NCBI GenBank assembly: GCA_022570795.1
Contig: JAKUDP010000016.1
Span: forward strand, 434,001 to 498,000
DNA length: 64,000 nt
Origin: Sphaerulina vaccinii
Taxonomy: Eukaryota > Ascomycota > Dothideomycetes > Mycosphaerellales > Mycosphaerellaceae
Direction: 5' to 3'
Shown: positions 41,220 to 52,184 of the stretch, one piece after another
Numbering within the stretch: position 1 is the stretch's first letter
Layout: each line of letters starts with the position of its first letter
Notes under the pieces: generated by a model
What the model saw: only the letters and a program-made list of their open reading frames with translations
Database searches by the model: none
What the model was told of the DNA's origin: nothing
Made by a program: the position numbers and the translations under genes

Positions 41220-41999
41220 TCACCCTTGACGCTGTACCAATGGCTGCTGCTCCTCGCCTTCAGGCTTCGGCTTCGAGATCTTGTCAACCTCCTTCGTGGT
41301 CTTGAAACCAATGTTGCCATCCTCCTTAAGACCCCATTTGTTCACTTCTTGTCCTGTGATGACTCTCCTTTGCAGATGGATCTCTACAACTCTTCTGCCC
41401 TTTCTTTTGCTCTTCAATCCATCATCGTCCATATCAAAGTACAGCGCCCACTCGCCTGGCTGCTCTTCTACTACAACAAAGCCTTCAAACTCGTCCAAAG
41501 TGACGCAGCTGTCGTTGTCTTCGCTCGTCCAGTCAAAGCTGCCAACGTGATGTGCAATTGAGCCAGAGCGCGCGGCGAATTTGCACTCGTAGGTGTCCTT
41601 GTCCACGTAGATCCAGTTCAACATCGGCGGATCGACACTGATAGTACTCACCAAGCCGCGAGTATAGCTTCGATTGTCATCTGGATATGCGAGGTAGAAA
41701 CCAGTGAACGGATGGTGTCCTACATGAGCTGGATCTCCTGTCTCTGGATTCCTCGCCTCGACCCAGACTTTCGTATCTCGCATAGTCACTATACCACTCG
41801 TGAGCTCTGGGCCAAGGCCTTTCTTCTTCTCTTCGTCCACCCATGTGTCGATGTGGAACTTGAGCATCCGCGTCTGGTTCGAGGAGTCGGCATTGACCTT
41901 TCTCTGCTCAGAAACTCCTTGCGCTACGCCTGTCACGACTGATACTCCTGTCGCAGTGACAATGGGCAATGCTGTCATGAGTCCAAAAACGAAGTCCAT
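41220..41999 (-). CDS. conserved fungal protein of unknown function
   Basis: 259 residues from ATG 41999. An N-terminal hydrophobic stretch (DFVFGLMTALPIVTATGVSVV) may be a signal or anchor. It is followed by a globular part with RMLKFHIDTWVDE, WVEARNPETG, HPFTGFYLAYPDD, CKFAARSGSIAHHVGSFDW and EEQPGEWALYFDMDDDG. The pattern recalls an uncharacterised filamentous-ascomycete family; no function is known to me. Just upstream, GTAAGT (42048-42043) and CACAG define a 42-nt intron (42007-42048) that would lie in the 5' UTR, because joining it upstream puts the ATG out of frame with the preceding open frame. Confidence 0.65.
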   Translation of the reverse strand: MDFVFGLMTALPIVTATGVSVVTGVAQGVSEQRKVNADSSNQTRMLKFHIDTWVDEEKKKGLGPELTSGIVTMRDTKVWVEARNPETGDPAHVGHHPFTGFYLAYPDDNRSYTRGLVSTISVDPPMLNWIYVDKDTYECKFAARSGSIAHHVGSFDWTSEDNDSCVTLDEFEGFVVVEEQPGEWALYFDMDDDGLKSKRKGRRVVEIHLQRRVITGQEVNKWGLKEDGNIGFKTTKEVDKISKPKPEGEEQQPLVQRQG

Positions 42000-42048
42000 G
42001 TTGGGGCTGTGAATTGAGATGAGATGAGTGAGAGAAAGATCCACTTAC

Positions 42049-42769
42049 ATTTCGAAGACGAGAGGCACTGTTGACTTCAGCACAACCAAGCTGGAGGAAG
42101 CAGAACTTGATCCTTAACAAGTCGTCGTCGCGTCGCGTCATATTGACCAGGAACGGAGTCGGGTCCGGTAAAAGTCTCCTCCAGCTTCACTTCGGCTTGC
42201 TTTCTTGCTTGCTTTCGCAACCACCATGAATGTTTCTTGTGGCCTTAGTGCCCTCACGCATCTCATCGAGATCCCGGACTGGGCTCGGGCGTATACAGCT
42301 CCGCGGCATCATTCGCACGTCCAAGGAGAATGATCAGGCGGCCAGCACTCGGCGAGAAGAGTGCAGTCTCAACGGTGCCTTGGTGTAGCATTGCTGCTAC
42401 GTCTGCTCTCGTCAGCATAGGCATAAGGTCCTGCTTCGAAGTAAGACTCCAACCCACCGTCTCGCCCGAGTCCGGGAAGGTGCAGACGAGCTTCCAGTGA
42501 ATGAGCTCCAAGTCACGGCGTGCAGGCGGGAATCATATGCTCGCTGTTTGCATAGTAAAGCCTGCTGGTATCTGAGTTCTTGTTGCTTTGTGAGCTGCTA
42601 GAGAGTTTTGTTTGGATTGGGTGTTGAAGTGAAGTGTGGTGAAGTCGCTCTTTCCGCAAAACCGTTGAACATCCCTGCTCTCACAGGATAAAACAAATAG
42701 GTCGTTTCACTCTCCAGAATACATCTTCACACCGACTCCAACATCAAGACAATCCATCAAGACCAAGAG
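42049..42769. other. divergent intergenic region
   Basis: Holds promoters for the minus-strand unknown gene and the plus-strand RING gene. An 82-codon minus frame (42263-42511) starts only with TTG and has no motif. Confidence 0.35.
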
Positions 42770-43539
42770 ATGCCAAATTACACCAGCATGTTGTCGCTCG
42801 TGGGCTCAGCGGTGTCGGTGTACTACTCTCCGTCACTTGGAATCGCCATCCTCCTCGCGACCTTCCTCCAGCGCCTGTGGCACGGTGCTCCGCCAAAGTC
42901 TGTCTTGCCTTCAAGAGACGACTTCATGTCCGCCCTACGACCACCAGAGATGCTCGACCCGACCGAAGTCTGCGCGTTCTGCAAGCACAAGCATCATCGT
43001 AAGTGATCTTGCGCTGTTCATCATGCCCGCACTGCACAACTTACACTAGAACAGAGCCTCATCAGTTATCTTGCGGCCACTCCTACTGCGAAGGATGCCT
43101 CAAGCATATGTTCGTCGAGAGGACCCTTACGAGCTGCCCATTATGCAACCAAGAACTTTTCGGCCCATCTCACCCTATGCTCGACAAACTCTTCGCCGTG
43201 ACTGAGAATACGGCAGTGGCCGCTCTCGTTCTGCGGGTGGCTGACATTGGTCTATTGGTCATTGAGCGACTCGTCTTTGGGGCACACTGCGATCGCGGCA
43301 ACTTTCACCTATTCTCACAGCTTAAAGAGCTTGTGATGGCTATCGGCACCTTTTTCATGCTTTGTCAACGCCTTGACCCGGAAGTGTTCAATCTGCAGGA
43401 CAAGCCTATGATTGTCACCTCAATCAAACTTGCAAAGCTTGCGATAGTCACATTGTATTCCTTCTCCTGCTCGATGTGGTTGAACTATCAGTGGCAGGAG
43501 TTCCTGCAGCGTCGGCGGGGAGCTATCTTGGGATGGTAG
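42770..43539 (+). CDS. membrane RING-type E3 ubiquitin ligase
   Basis: Exons 42770-42998 and 43055-43539, joined across a 56-nt GTAAGT...ACAG intron; the join completes the zinc-binding module (237 residues). The ring reads CAFC, SCGHSYCEGC, then CPLC, a C3HC4 RING-HC, with HxxC spacing intact. The intron splits the ring between its first and second ligand pairs. One hydrophobic stretch precedes it (VYYSPSLGIAILLATFL) and two follow (VMAIGTFFMLC, LAIVTLYSFSCSMWL), so it is probably membrane anchored. Expected activity: E2-dependent ubiquitin transfer; substrates unknown. Confidence 0.8.
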
Positions 43540-43978
43540 GCACAGAGGTGCTTCTCGCGAGATGTGCGCGCACAGGAGGGACTGACCCAGCGATGTCACA
43601 ACGGCGGCAGAAACGCATAGGCTCGTGGCAGGCTGTGGCTACTGATGCGGGAGATGATGCACAGCGATGCGTGCTTGTGTCTGGTGTAAGCGAAATGCCC
43701 GTCCTCAAAAGGCAGTCAGGCAGAAGACGAAAGAGATGTACAGCCATGAGCATGTGAGAGAGACTACCAGCATAGCCTAATGTCCGCGACATTTCTCAGA
43801 TCATACAACTTACCACGCAAAGATGTCCGAAGCTGCAGTCTGTGTCAAGCGCTGCTTAGCCAGTCTCAGCATGAAAGAGAATGTCTGCTACCAGCAAACA
43901 ATTGCAAGGCATTTCCACTTCCTGCGAGTACCGTTTGCCTCATGCCCTGCCTCACCAGACGCACTTCCCTAATCATAC
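43540..43978. other. intergenic, nothing recognised
   Basis: Between two plus-strand genes. Short frames only. Confidence 0.3.
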
Positions 43979-44350
43979 ATGTCCGCATCTCACCCAGGCG
44001 AGCCACCGCCGCCAATCCCAAACAACCCCTTCAAGATCATCACTCGTACGGCTACTCAGACATTCCAGCTCGAAGTCCTGTACACGACCACAGTGCGAGA
44101 GCTCAAAGCGCTGATCGAAACTTCCGTGGACGATCCTGAGTCTCTGAAAGACAGTGTAGATGGAAGGATGCATCTAATGCTAAACCGAGGAGAAGATCTA
44201 GAGAACTACCTAAGTTCCGACGACTTCCTTCTTGGCCGAGAAGGAGTTCGAGAAGGAAGTACAATCGCTGTGGTTACGAAGCCGGTTGTCATCACGAAAG
44301 ATACAGAACTAACAGAAGAACGCTTAGCAGCATCTTCATCGCTATGCTGA
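43979..44350 (+). CDS. small protein with ubiquitin-like fold, putative
   Basis: 123 residues from ATG 43979, single exon. After a Pro-rich start (PPPPIPNNPF), the sequence FKIITRTATQTFQLEVLYTT, VRELKALIE, DGRMHLMLNRGEDLEN and REGSTIAVVTKPV follows the strand-turn-strand-helix-strand order of ubiquitin-like domains. There is no C-terminal diglycine, so conjugation is unlikely. Function unknown. The adjacent RING gene is on the same strand, but a link is speculation. Confidence 0.5.
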   Translation: MSASHPGEPPPPIPNNPFKIITRTATQTFQLEVLYTTTVRELKALIETSVDDPESLKDSVDGRMHLMLNRGEDLENYLSSDDFLLGREGVREGSTIAVVTKPVVITKDTELTEERLAASSSLC

Positions 44351-44647
44351 AGCCCCGACCGATGACTGCGGTGTCGAGGCTGTAGATGCATCGCGATGAC
44401 AGAGAAGGTGAGAAGGTGGAGAACGACTCCGCATAGAGGATAATTACGAACGTGTGTCAGCGAACAGGTGTGTAGGTTGTGGAGAAGAGAGATGTAAGTA
44501 TCGTCTGGCTTGGTTTGATTTGTTTGCCTAGTCATGAGTAATAGAACGACAGCAATAGTCAGTTCCTTTCACATCATCATCATATCTACATATTCATCAT
44601 ACATCATCCCACCAGGGTATCATTTCATTCATCCTCATGATGATCAT

Positions 44648-45879
44648 TTATGCGCCATTACCGTTGTACGCAAGCTGGTTTGGCGACAACAATTGCAACC
44701 CAAGATTGAGAGAATTCTTCGTACTCAGCGTCTTAATCCTCTGACACAGCGCATCAGGAGTCCTCGCACCCTCCAAACTCAACAAATAAGCCCCAAGACC
44801 AGTAATATGTGGAGTAGCCATAGATGTACCAGAGATAGTGTTGGTGTCCGTATCGCTGTCCTTCCAGGTCGAAGTGATGTTGGTACCAGGAGCGAAAATG
44901 TCAACAAGAGCGCCAAAGTTCGAGTACGAAGCTCGTGCATCATTCTTGTCCGAGGCACCGACTGTGCAGACTTCTGGAGCGCTGGCGGGGGATGAAGTGA
45001 TTGTTGGGAGTCCGGAATTACCTGCTGCGACGGCGAGGAAGAGTCCTTGCTTCACGGCTTCGGCGACTGCGGCGTTGGTCATTGGGCTGAAGAGACCGCC
45101 TAGGGAGAGGTTTGCGACTGCTTTTCCGATTCGGCCTTTGGACTTTGCGTCGTTGACGGTCCTGTGTGTAGTGTTAGTGGTTGCTATCATCCCAAGTCAG
45201 GTCCAGAGATGTGGATTACTCACCAGTCAATGCCCGCAAGCACGCCAGCGTTTGAGCCGGAACCTTCTGCGCCAAGGACCTTGACAGCAATCAGGGTCGT
45301 CTTCTTGGCTACACCGTAGGAAGTTGAGCCAGTCGTGCCGGCAACGTGAGTACCGTGTCCGTTTCCGTCACCTGGACCAGCCTCGCCATCGACGAACGAA
45401 GCACCAAACTGTGCTCGGCCACCAAAGTCCTGGTGTGTTGTCCTGATGCCGGTGTCGATGATGTAGGACCAAGTGCCAGAACCGGCGCTGTCATCGTACA
45501 CGTACGAAGTGGCACCGTTCTTGCGGTGTGAAATACGTGCGAGTCCGTATGATGGCACATTCTGTTGTGTGATAAGCGCGCTTGTCCTCACGACGGTGTT
45601 TGGCTCGATCGACTCGATGGAAGCGATGTTTGCAACGAGGGTCGTAAGGTCGCTGACTCCATCGATAGAGAAGCCCTTGAAGTTGCCAAAGTCGTATGTG
45701 TGCTTGGCCTGTGCACCTGCAGCCTGGGAGACTTGCGAGATCACATCGGCAAGGACAGACTCAGACTTTACTTTGACGATCCAGGAACCGGCGAGGGTGT
45801 CTGCCTGTCGGGTGTCGAGGAGCACAGGTGCGGCCAGCGCAGCTGGCACTGCGAGCAGTGCGGTAATGAATGAACGCAT
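44648..45879 (-). CDS. secreted subtilisin-like serine protease (S8, proteinase K type)
   Basis: Exons 45879-45224 and 45161-44648, joined across a 62-nt GTGAGT...ACAG intron (ACTAACAC branch) at IDW/TVNDAK; 389 residues. Signal peptide 1-17, then an I9-type propeptide (SWIVKVKSE ... EPNTVV). Catalytic residues are visible: Asp142 in YIIDTGI, His175 in GHGTHVAG, Ser332 in GTSMATP, with oxyanion Asn267 in AAGNSG. The length and order are those of alkaline proteases secreted by filamentous fungi. Expected to autoprocess and digest extracellular protein. Confidence 0.9.
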
Positions 45880-47438
45880 GTTGATTGTTGAGATGCGGTA
45901 TAGGTGGTGATAAGTTGAGGAGACTGGAGCAGGACTTACGAATCCTATATACCTACCTTTGTAGCCGATTTGGCAATCCTGAAGACGCCATCATCGAATA
46001 TGGTCGGCATAGCAGATGATCTGTTCGCCTCTAGGGACCTTCTCGGCGTGCTGTAGACTGTCATTCGCTGGCAACTCCATGATCAACGATACCGGCATTC
46101 TTGGCAGTGCATGTACACCGAAAGTCGCGTGCGGGCACTCCACAAAGTCCAAGGCAGGAAGAGGCCGAAGCCATTTTCGGTTACAGACTGACGTTCGGCT
46201 GACGTTCGGTGGACCTGTCGACCGAGGCTTGCAACATGACTGGCGAGATGTGTGCTGATGCTTCGTCGAGCAGCCACCACCTCATCAACTTGGCATAGAA
46301 CATCTCTTTCCGACTTTGTTAGGTGTCAAGCACGCCAAGGCCAAAGGCGTTGTGCTGCCGAAGTCTATCGTAGTGGCGTGGAGCGATTTGTCCAGTGAGC
46401 GACAACTTCGGCGACTGCCGTTGCAGATCTCACCTTCACAAGCTCTCCTAGCTTTTTGTGCCAAGCCTTGAGATATGGTGTTCAGCAGACCGCACAGCAG
46501 TATTCTGACCCGCCACTTTCGTTGGTGGTAGCGTCCTGGGAATGCTTGGAAGGCTTGCACTGCGCAGTGTAACATCAACGCCACCACAGAATGCCATCTC
46601 AGAGCCTGGCAGCTGTTGCGTGACTGCATCCTCGGCGGTAGCATCACCTGCGCAGTGATGTTGGTCGCCGGTAGCAGAGACATGAGATCCAGTCGGGCTT
46701 AAGGCTGGAGGGAGCTGAACAGTGACTCTTCCCAGTCTTGCTGCAATAAAGGCATATTCCATCGTACTCGGCTCTACCGTTGAAGTGGTAGCTCAGGTAT
46801 GCTTAATGGTAGAAGTCTCCGACCGAAACAATGTCTCGGTTAATGAACGCCGTGGCTTGATGTTTACAGGCTTCATCAGCGTATGCCTGACATCTGTCTA
46901 CTCTGTTTATCTCTTTCTTGAGATGTGGCTTGCACTTCGAGGATGTCCAGACTCGTGTTGGAGTGCGGTCGCGCAGTAGTCATGCTCGTATTTTGAAGGA
47001 GTCCTCGGTGCTTGGCGTGCGAATGAGGGGTCTTATGCAATGGTAGATTCTGTCGTTATGGGGCACCGAGGTGGGCTTGAGTCCAGACAACATCATTGAC
47101 ATCGCATCGTGCTGGGCTTCTTATTCCCTGTCTTGCTTGTTCGTTGGAGTAGCATCTTTCGTCGAACACTCGCAGTCGGCAGCGTGCCAAGGTATCAAGG
47201 TATGCAGTGTCCATGAAGAGTGACGTGCTTTGTTGGAAGGGATGAGATGTGGGTTCAGACCATGGTTGGCAGGAGCAAGAGGGTCGTTGAAAGGTGAGAA
47301 CGAGAGCTTCTCTTATCAAAGTCCGATTTCCAAATGATCGACATGCTCCAGCATAAGTCACAGCTTACTCTTCGCATAGCTCGTATAGTACGAAGAAGCC
47401 AGTCGCAGTCATATCCGAGCGATTAGCACGAAGTTCAC
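45880..47438. other. 1.5 kb intergenic, nothing recognised
   Basis: Upstream of the subtilisin gene and 3' of Arp10. No open frame with recognisable motif; several short frames on both strands have random composition. Confidence 0.35.
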
Positions 47439-48983
47439 CTACAGTCGATCACCTTGATCTTTCAGACCAGACTTGACAAAGTCATCACGCTCGACTTCAT
47501 GCGCACCCTTCACCCTCATGCTTGCCATCAGACTAGCGCCGGCCCACGCACCTAGAGTCTCGACTCCTCTCACCACACCTTTGATGCCAGGCTCCGCGCG
47601 ACCTTGAGCCTGAGCTCTTTCTGCTTTCTGGGTGATGGGATCTTTGATGTCATCGTGCACGCGATCCTTATGCGGGATTGCTTCCTGCAATGGCATCTTC
47701 AGTGGTGATAGCGGCACGGTGGGCGAAGTACCTTCTGGTGGCGTGAGATTCATCGTGTTCGGCGAGCGCTCTGTCAACGCTCGATTGGGCTGTTTCATGG
47801 CACTCCCATAATTTGACACCGGATCCCATCCACGGTCGTTGATGAGATGATCGATCTCTTGGAGTATGCGACGCTTCAGACCAGGCAGAGTACCATAGCT
47901 TCCAGTGACCATGATTCGGCTGACACAAATGGCACGGAAGTCAATGGGAAGTGACAAAAGGACGCGATGAGCAAGGACATGAACAGGAAGATCGTGATCA
48001 TCATGGTCGTCCGGCTTCGTCCCTGAAGCAAAGTATACTCGTTCCGCTGGTTCTGCCAACTTGTCGAAGAGGATGGAGAATGATTCATTCGAAGTACTGC
48101 CAGGAACCGGAAGCTGTACCACAGCCGCCTCTGCATTGCTGGGGGCCGTGCGCTGCTGACACCAAGCCATGCGCTGAGAGATGTCCTCTGCCTCGTCGAA
48201 CGTGACCTTCACCTCATCTTCGCTCGGCACGGAACCTTCAATGATATTGCCCATCTCTCGTGTAAGTGCTTTGCCAGCTCTCACGCTGCGCCTCTGTGCA
48301 ACTTCCTTGTACTCTCCGACCGCAGTCACTGTGGTCTCCTCCCAGCCGATATCAATTACAATACCGTCCCTCAAGCCAGCACTGATACAGCACATGACCG
48401 GTTGTGTGATCAAAGAGATAGCAGGTGGCTGTGTGTAGTGTCCGAAGAGCACCTTGAGTACAATCTCCAGCAAGGGTGTTGGGAACAATGCAGGCATGAG
48501 TAGAGCTGCCTTCCTTGGCTTCGAATCGAGCTGTAGATAGTCTGCGTGCGCAGTCCGCAAGGCACGATCCAGCTTGTCCTCTACCAGACCCAGATCTACT
48601 TGACGCAGATCGTTGTGATAGAGTTCATAGCTCGCCGCCCACTGCTCTCGTAGCCTGAATGTTCGTATCCTGGTCGCGTGGCCGGGCTCATATTGCCTGT
48701 AGTCGCCTGCTCTCCGCGCCGTGTCTGGTGTGAAGGGTAGTATGCAACGCGGTCTGCTCTCGCCTGCGAAGCCAGCAGAGAAGGAGCGAGGACCAATCTC
48801 GTAGATTAAAATGTCTTCTTGTTCTGAACGAAAGCCACCCGGACTGCCAGACTGCGAGGATATACTACGACCGAGCTGTGGTGTTCGAGGACTCCGCGGT
48901 GATGCGGCTGCTTGGAGGGCTGAATGTGATGGGCGAGGACGTGATTCTCGGTCACGGTGTGAGGATGTCGTCGCTGTGGCCAT
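47439..48983 (-). CDS. actin-related protein of dynactin (Arp10/Arp11, RO7-like)
   Basis: Single exon, 514 residues. After a Ser/Arg-rich N-terminus, ILIYEIGPRSFSAGFAGES is the first nucleotide-binding strand-loop of the actin fold. Later GIVIDIGWEETTVTAV and MVTGSYGTLPGLKRRI are the second phosphate loop and adenosine-motif regions. ISLITQPVMCCISAGLRDG fits the Arp10/Arp11 branch, and filamentous-fungal RO7 proteins share the long extra C-terminus. Family knowledge: RO7 caps the Arp1 filament in dynactin and supports dynein-driven nuclear migration. The start codon is 291 bp from the divergent NOP58 gene. Confidence 0.75.
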   Translation of the reverse strand: MATATTSSHRDRESRPRPSHSALQAAASPRSPRTPQLGRSISSQSGSPGGFRSEQEDILIYEIGPRSFSAGFAGESRPRCILPFTPDTARRAGDYRQYEPGHATRIRTFRLREQWAASYELYHNDLRQVDLGLVEDKLDRALRTAHADYLQLDSKPRKAALLMPALFPTPLLEIVLKVLFGHYTQPPAISLITQPVMCCISAGLRDGIVIDIGWEETTVTAVGEYKEVAQRRSVRAGKALTREMGNIIEGSVPSEDEVKVTFDEAEDISQRMAWCQQRTAPSNAEAAVVQLPVPGSTSNESFSILFDKLAEPAERVYFASGTKPDDHDDHDLPVHVLAHRVLLSLPIDFRAICVSRIMVTGSYGTLPGLKRRILQEIDHLINDRGWDPVSNYGSAMKQPNRALTERSPNTMNLTPPEGTSPTVPLSPLKMPLQEAIPHKDRVHDDIKDPITQKAERAQAQGRAEPGIKGVVRGVETLGAWAGASLMASMRVKGAHEVERDDFVKSGLKDQGDRL

Positions 48984-49274
48984 GTCGGATGTCAGTTCCT
49001 AGGCAGACTGCCGCTCGTATATTGGTCTACATGGTGTTGTCTTCTCCAACTGAAGCTCATCGTGAAGCTACAATGTTCGTGATGCCAAGTCTTGTAAATG
49101 GTCCGTGCGCGTTAGCTTTTCGTTGTCGAGCTTTTTTCGCAGTCGAGCTTCCAACTCAAGATTTCGAGATCTCATTGCATTTCCGGCGACTGCTGAACAA
49201 CACCCTCCCATCGCCGCCATTTCTAATACTACAGTCATCCCGTCGCAGCTTAGCGACGACGATACGTTACCAGG
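48984..49274. promoter_or_regulatory. shared divergent promoter of Arp10 and NOP58
   Basis: 291 bp separate the two ATGs, pointing away from each other, so both core promoters must lie here. No consensus TATA box was picked out; a CT-rich stretch precedes NOP58. Confidence 0.5.
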
Positions 49275-51037
49275 ATGACACTCTTCATCCTCACCGAGAC
49301 GTCAGCGGGCTATGCGCTGCTGAAGGCCAAGGACAAGAAGCTGCTCAAGCGCGATGATCTGGCAAAGGAGGCCAGCACCGCCGAGGGCGTGTGCGGACTG
49401 TTGAAGATGAAAGAGTTCCACAAGTTCAACAGTGCTGCGAGTGCGCTGGAAGAGGCCGCGGCATTGACGGAGGGCAAGGTGAGAAGTTCTCAGAAGCATT
49501 CTATTCTTTTGACGGGATACTAATAGGCTAGGTCACACCCACACTCGCTGGCATGCTCGACAAGATCAAGGACGAGAAGAAGGTCTCGCTCGCTGTTGCT
49601 GACCCCAAGCTCGCGAACGCCATCGGAAAACTGCCTGGTCTGCAAATCACACCCGTATCCGACTCGAGCACCGCCGACATCTACCGTGCCATCCGCGAAC
49701 ACCTCCCATCGCTCATCCCAGGTTTGATGCCCGAAGATATCAACACCATGTCGCTCGGTCTGTCTCATAGCTTGTCTCGACACAAGCTGAAGTTCTCTCC
49801 CGACAAGGTGGATACCATGATCATCCAGGCTATCGCTCTACTCGACGATTTGGACAAGGAGCTCAACACATACGCCATGCGAGTAAAGGAATGGTATGGC
49901 TGGCACTTCCCTGAGATGGCGCGCATCATCAACGACAACTTGGCATACTCTCGCGTGATCTTGGCTATGGGCATGCGAAAAAGCGCTGCGGAGACGGATC
50001 TGTCAGATGTGCTTCCAGAAGAGATTGAAACTGCTGTCAAGGCCGCTGCTGAAGTGTCCATGGGTACCGAGATCACCGACGACGATCTGGACAACATCAA
50101 GGCTCTGGCTGAGCAAGTCGTGGGCTTCACCGAGTACCGCGCACAGCTTTCCTCATACCTCACAGCACGTATGCAAGCAATTGCACCTAACCTCACCACA
50201 CTCGTCGGCGAACTCGTTGGCGCACGTCTCATCGCCCACTCTGGCTCCCTTATGAACCTCGCCAAGTCACCAGCATCCACCATTCAGATTCTCGGCGCTG
50301 AGAAGGCACTTTTCCGAGCTCTTAAGACCAAGCACGACACACCCAAATACGGTCTCATCTACCACGCATCGCTCATCGGACAAGCATCAGGAAAGAACAA
50401 GGGAAAGATCGCACGTATGCTAGCAACGAAGTCGACACTGGGTCTGCGTGTAGATGCTCTGAGTGATTGGGGTCAAGCAGGCAAGGGCGAAGAGGAGGAG
50501 CCAACAGAGGAAGAGAAGTGTGCGATTGGTGTCTCGGGCCGCCAAGCAGTCGAGCGGAGACTACAAGCGCTCGAGGGCAAGCCACTGAAGAGCATGGGCA
50601 ACGCCAACAATGTCGCCATTGGACCTAATGGCCAAAGAGCAGCAGCTCCAGCCAAGTGGGAGATCAAGGAAGCCCGCAAGTACAACGCCGATGCAGATGG
50701 ACTCGCAGCCGATGCCCCAGCAGCTGTTGAGGTCGTGGAGAAGTCATCAAGCAAAAAGCGAAAGCTGGTCGAGGAGGTTGAAACGAATGGCGGTGCTGAT
50801 GAGAGTGAAGACGAAGACGATGTTGACGACACTGTTGCCACATTCCAAGGAGAGACATCCAAGAGTGAATCAAAAGAAGAACGTGCCGCGAGAAAAGCTG
50901 AGAAGAAGGCAAAGAAAGCCGAGAAGCTGGCCAAGAAGGCACAAAAGGAAGCAAAAGCCGCGAAAGAGTCATCGAAGAAGCGTAAGGCCGATGATGATGA
51001 AGAACCTGCGAAGAAAAAGAAGAAGAGCAAGGCATAG
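49275..51037 (+). CDS. nop58: nucleolar protein NOP58, box C/D snoRNP core
   Basis: Exons 49275-49478 and 49532-51037, joined across a 53-nt GTGAGA...TAG intron (TACTAAT branch site); 569 residues. The N-terminal NOP5NT part starts MTLFILTETSAGYALLK; then the coiled-coil; then the Nop domain with GSLMNLAKSPASTIQILGAE, KTKHDTPKYGLIYHASLIGQ and RMLATKSTLGLRVDAL, which contact the snoRNA-15.5K complex. The C-terminus has acidic and Lys-rich KKAKKAEK-type repeats typical of eukaryotic NOP58. Family knowledge: with Nop56, fibrillarin and Snu13 it guides 2'-O-methylation of rRNA in the nucleolus. Confidence 0.93.
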
Positions 51038-51364
51038 GCTTCCGGCTGCTAGTGTTCAGCATTGTTTTTCTGGCGTTCTCTCACATCTTGGACGGCGTTC
51101 CAGGTTGGCAGGTTGTGGATGAAATGTTTGGCGCTCGAGGCGTTCATGTCAGAGAAAAGGACATCAGGGCATGGTGGTGATGATGAATAACACTGTTATA
51201 CCTACTGTACATTTCTGACAACAACGATCGAAGATAGGTTCTGCCGACCGCTGTTGGCTGTATCAAATTTTTCAGGTTCACCAAACTTATATTGTATCAG
51301 AGCAGCTGCCGCCGTTACGCGCTCCTTCCGACCCGTCTTGTTCTTTCCTACATAAAAACGGAAG
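51038..51364. other. intergenic, nothing recognised
   Basis: 3' flank of NOP58. No feature seen. Confidence 0.3.
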
Positions 51365-51787
51365 GTGCAGCAGGAGTACGCAGGTAGGAACAGGCAAGGC
51401 GCGTGTGATCAGTCCTCTCACTCACGTGAGTTCACGCCGCGTGAGCCTTATAGACGCATCTTCAAAGCAGTCGACGTTGGTTACTTCGATCCTGACGCAC
51501 CAGAGCCCGAGTATCCACCTGGTGAGATGTTCGATAAGGTCAATAAGTGCTTTCTCAGAAGCGTTCACCTGTTCCTCGAGGCAGCCAACGACTACGCGGC
51601 TACCAATGGAGTCCAGTACACCGCTGAGAACATCCACAAGTGTTTCCGGAGAGCGGCCACCCAGTGGTACATACATGAACTGACGCTTACAGATAAGACG
51701 AAGCTCAAGACCAACACACGCGGCATGCACCGTTGGTCTGCATGCACCGAGCCTCCTTCCACCTTACCTGACTTCCAAATCAACTGA
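51365..51787 (+). pseudogene. retroelement gag-like fragment
   Basis: 140 codons open from a GTG, without an upstream in-frame ATG. The sequence VGYFDPDAPEPEYPPGEMFD, then VNKCFLRSVHLFLEAANDYA, NIHKCFRRAATQWYIHELT resembles the gag-like module seen in fungal LTR-retroelement remnants (FDP..., a central RSV..F... helix, then CLRGAALEWYTSEL-type). No protease, reverse transcriptase, integrase or long terminal repeat is visible nearby, so it is a relic or a domesticated fragment. Confidence is limited because the match is from pattern memory only. Confidence 0.5.
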
Positions 51788-52184
51788 CACCTGTCTCCTT
51801 GAACACACTACGACCTCATTTATGCAATAGCACGAAGAAAGATGACGTGAGGTGCTTTCACCAGGCTAAGAAGGAGATAGAAGAGCAGGGCTGAGGAAAG
51901 TGGTCGTTGCCGCCTCTCTGCTTTTTGGCTTCGTCTACGCTGCTCGAAGGAAAGCTATATTGCTTAGTTTTCTAAGCAGGCAAATGGAGAGTGGACAGGA
52001 GTGTTCAGCGAATGCTCGATATCTCTGAAATCTTTCCGGCTTTCTACGCAGCTCGAAGGAGTGATAGTGCATGTCGGCAATCTTCAATTTCCTCGAGGTT
52101 CGCATTCCATCGAACTCACTTCATCGAACTGTTCTATACTGTCTATACCATGCATCGTGCAATTTCCCCAGGTCTCATGGGGTG
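51788..52184. other. intergenic, nothing recognised
   Basis: Between the gag-like fragment and the 3' end of the P450. An Arg/Lys-rich short frame KDDVRCFHQAKKEIEEQG near 51841-51895 may be a further piece of the relic. Confidence 0.3.

Noticed and set aside
40877..41320. N-terminal extension of the GH16-LysM frame
   Set aside because: Would bury the signal peptide internally; no similarity to the family.
42263..42511. 82-codon minus frame between two genes
   Set aside because: Begins only with TTG, in-frame stop just upstream, first ATG deep inside.
50473..51030. 185-codon minus frame rich in Phe and Ser
   Set aside because: Antisense of the Lys/Ala-rich NOP58 tail.
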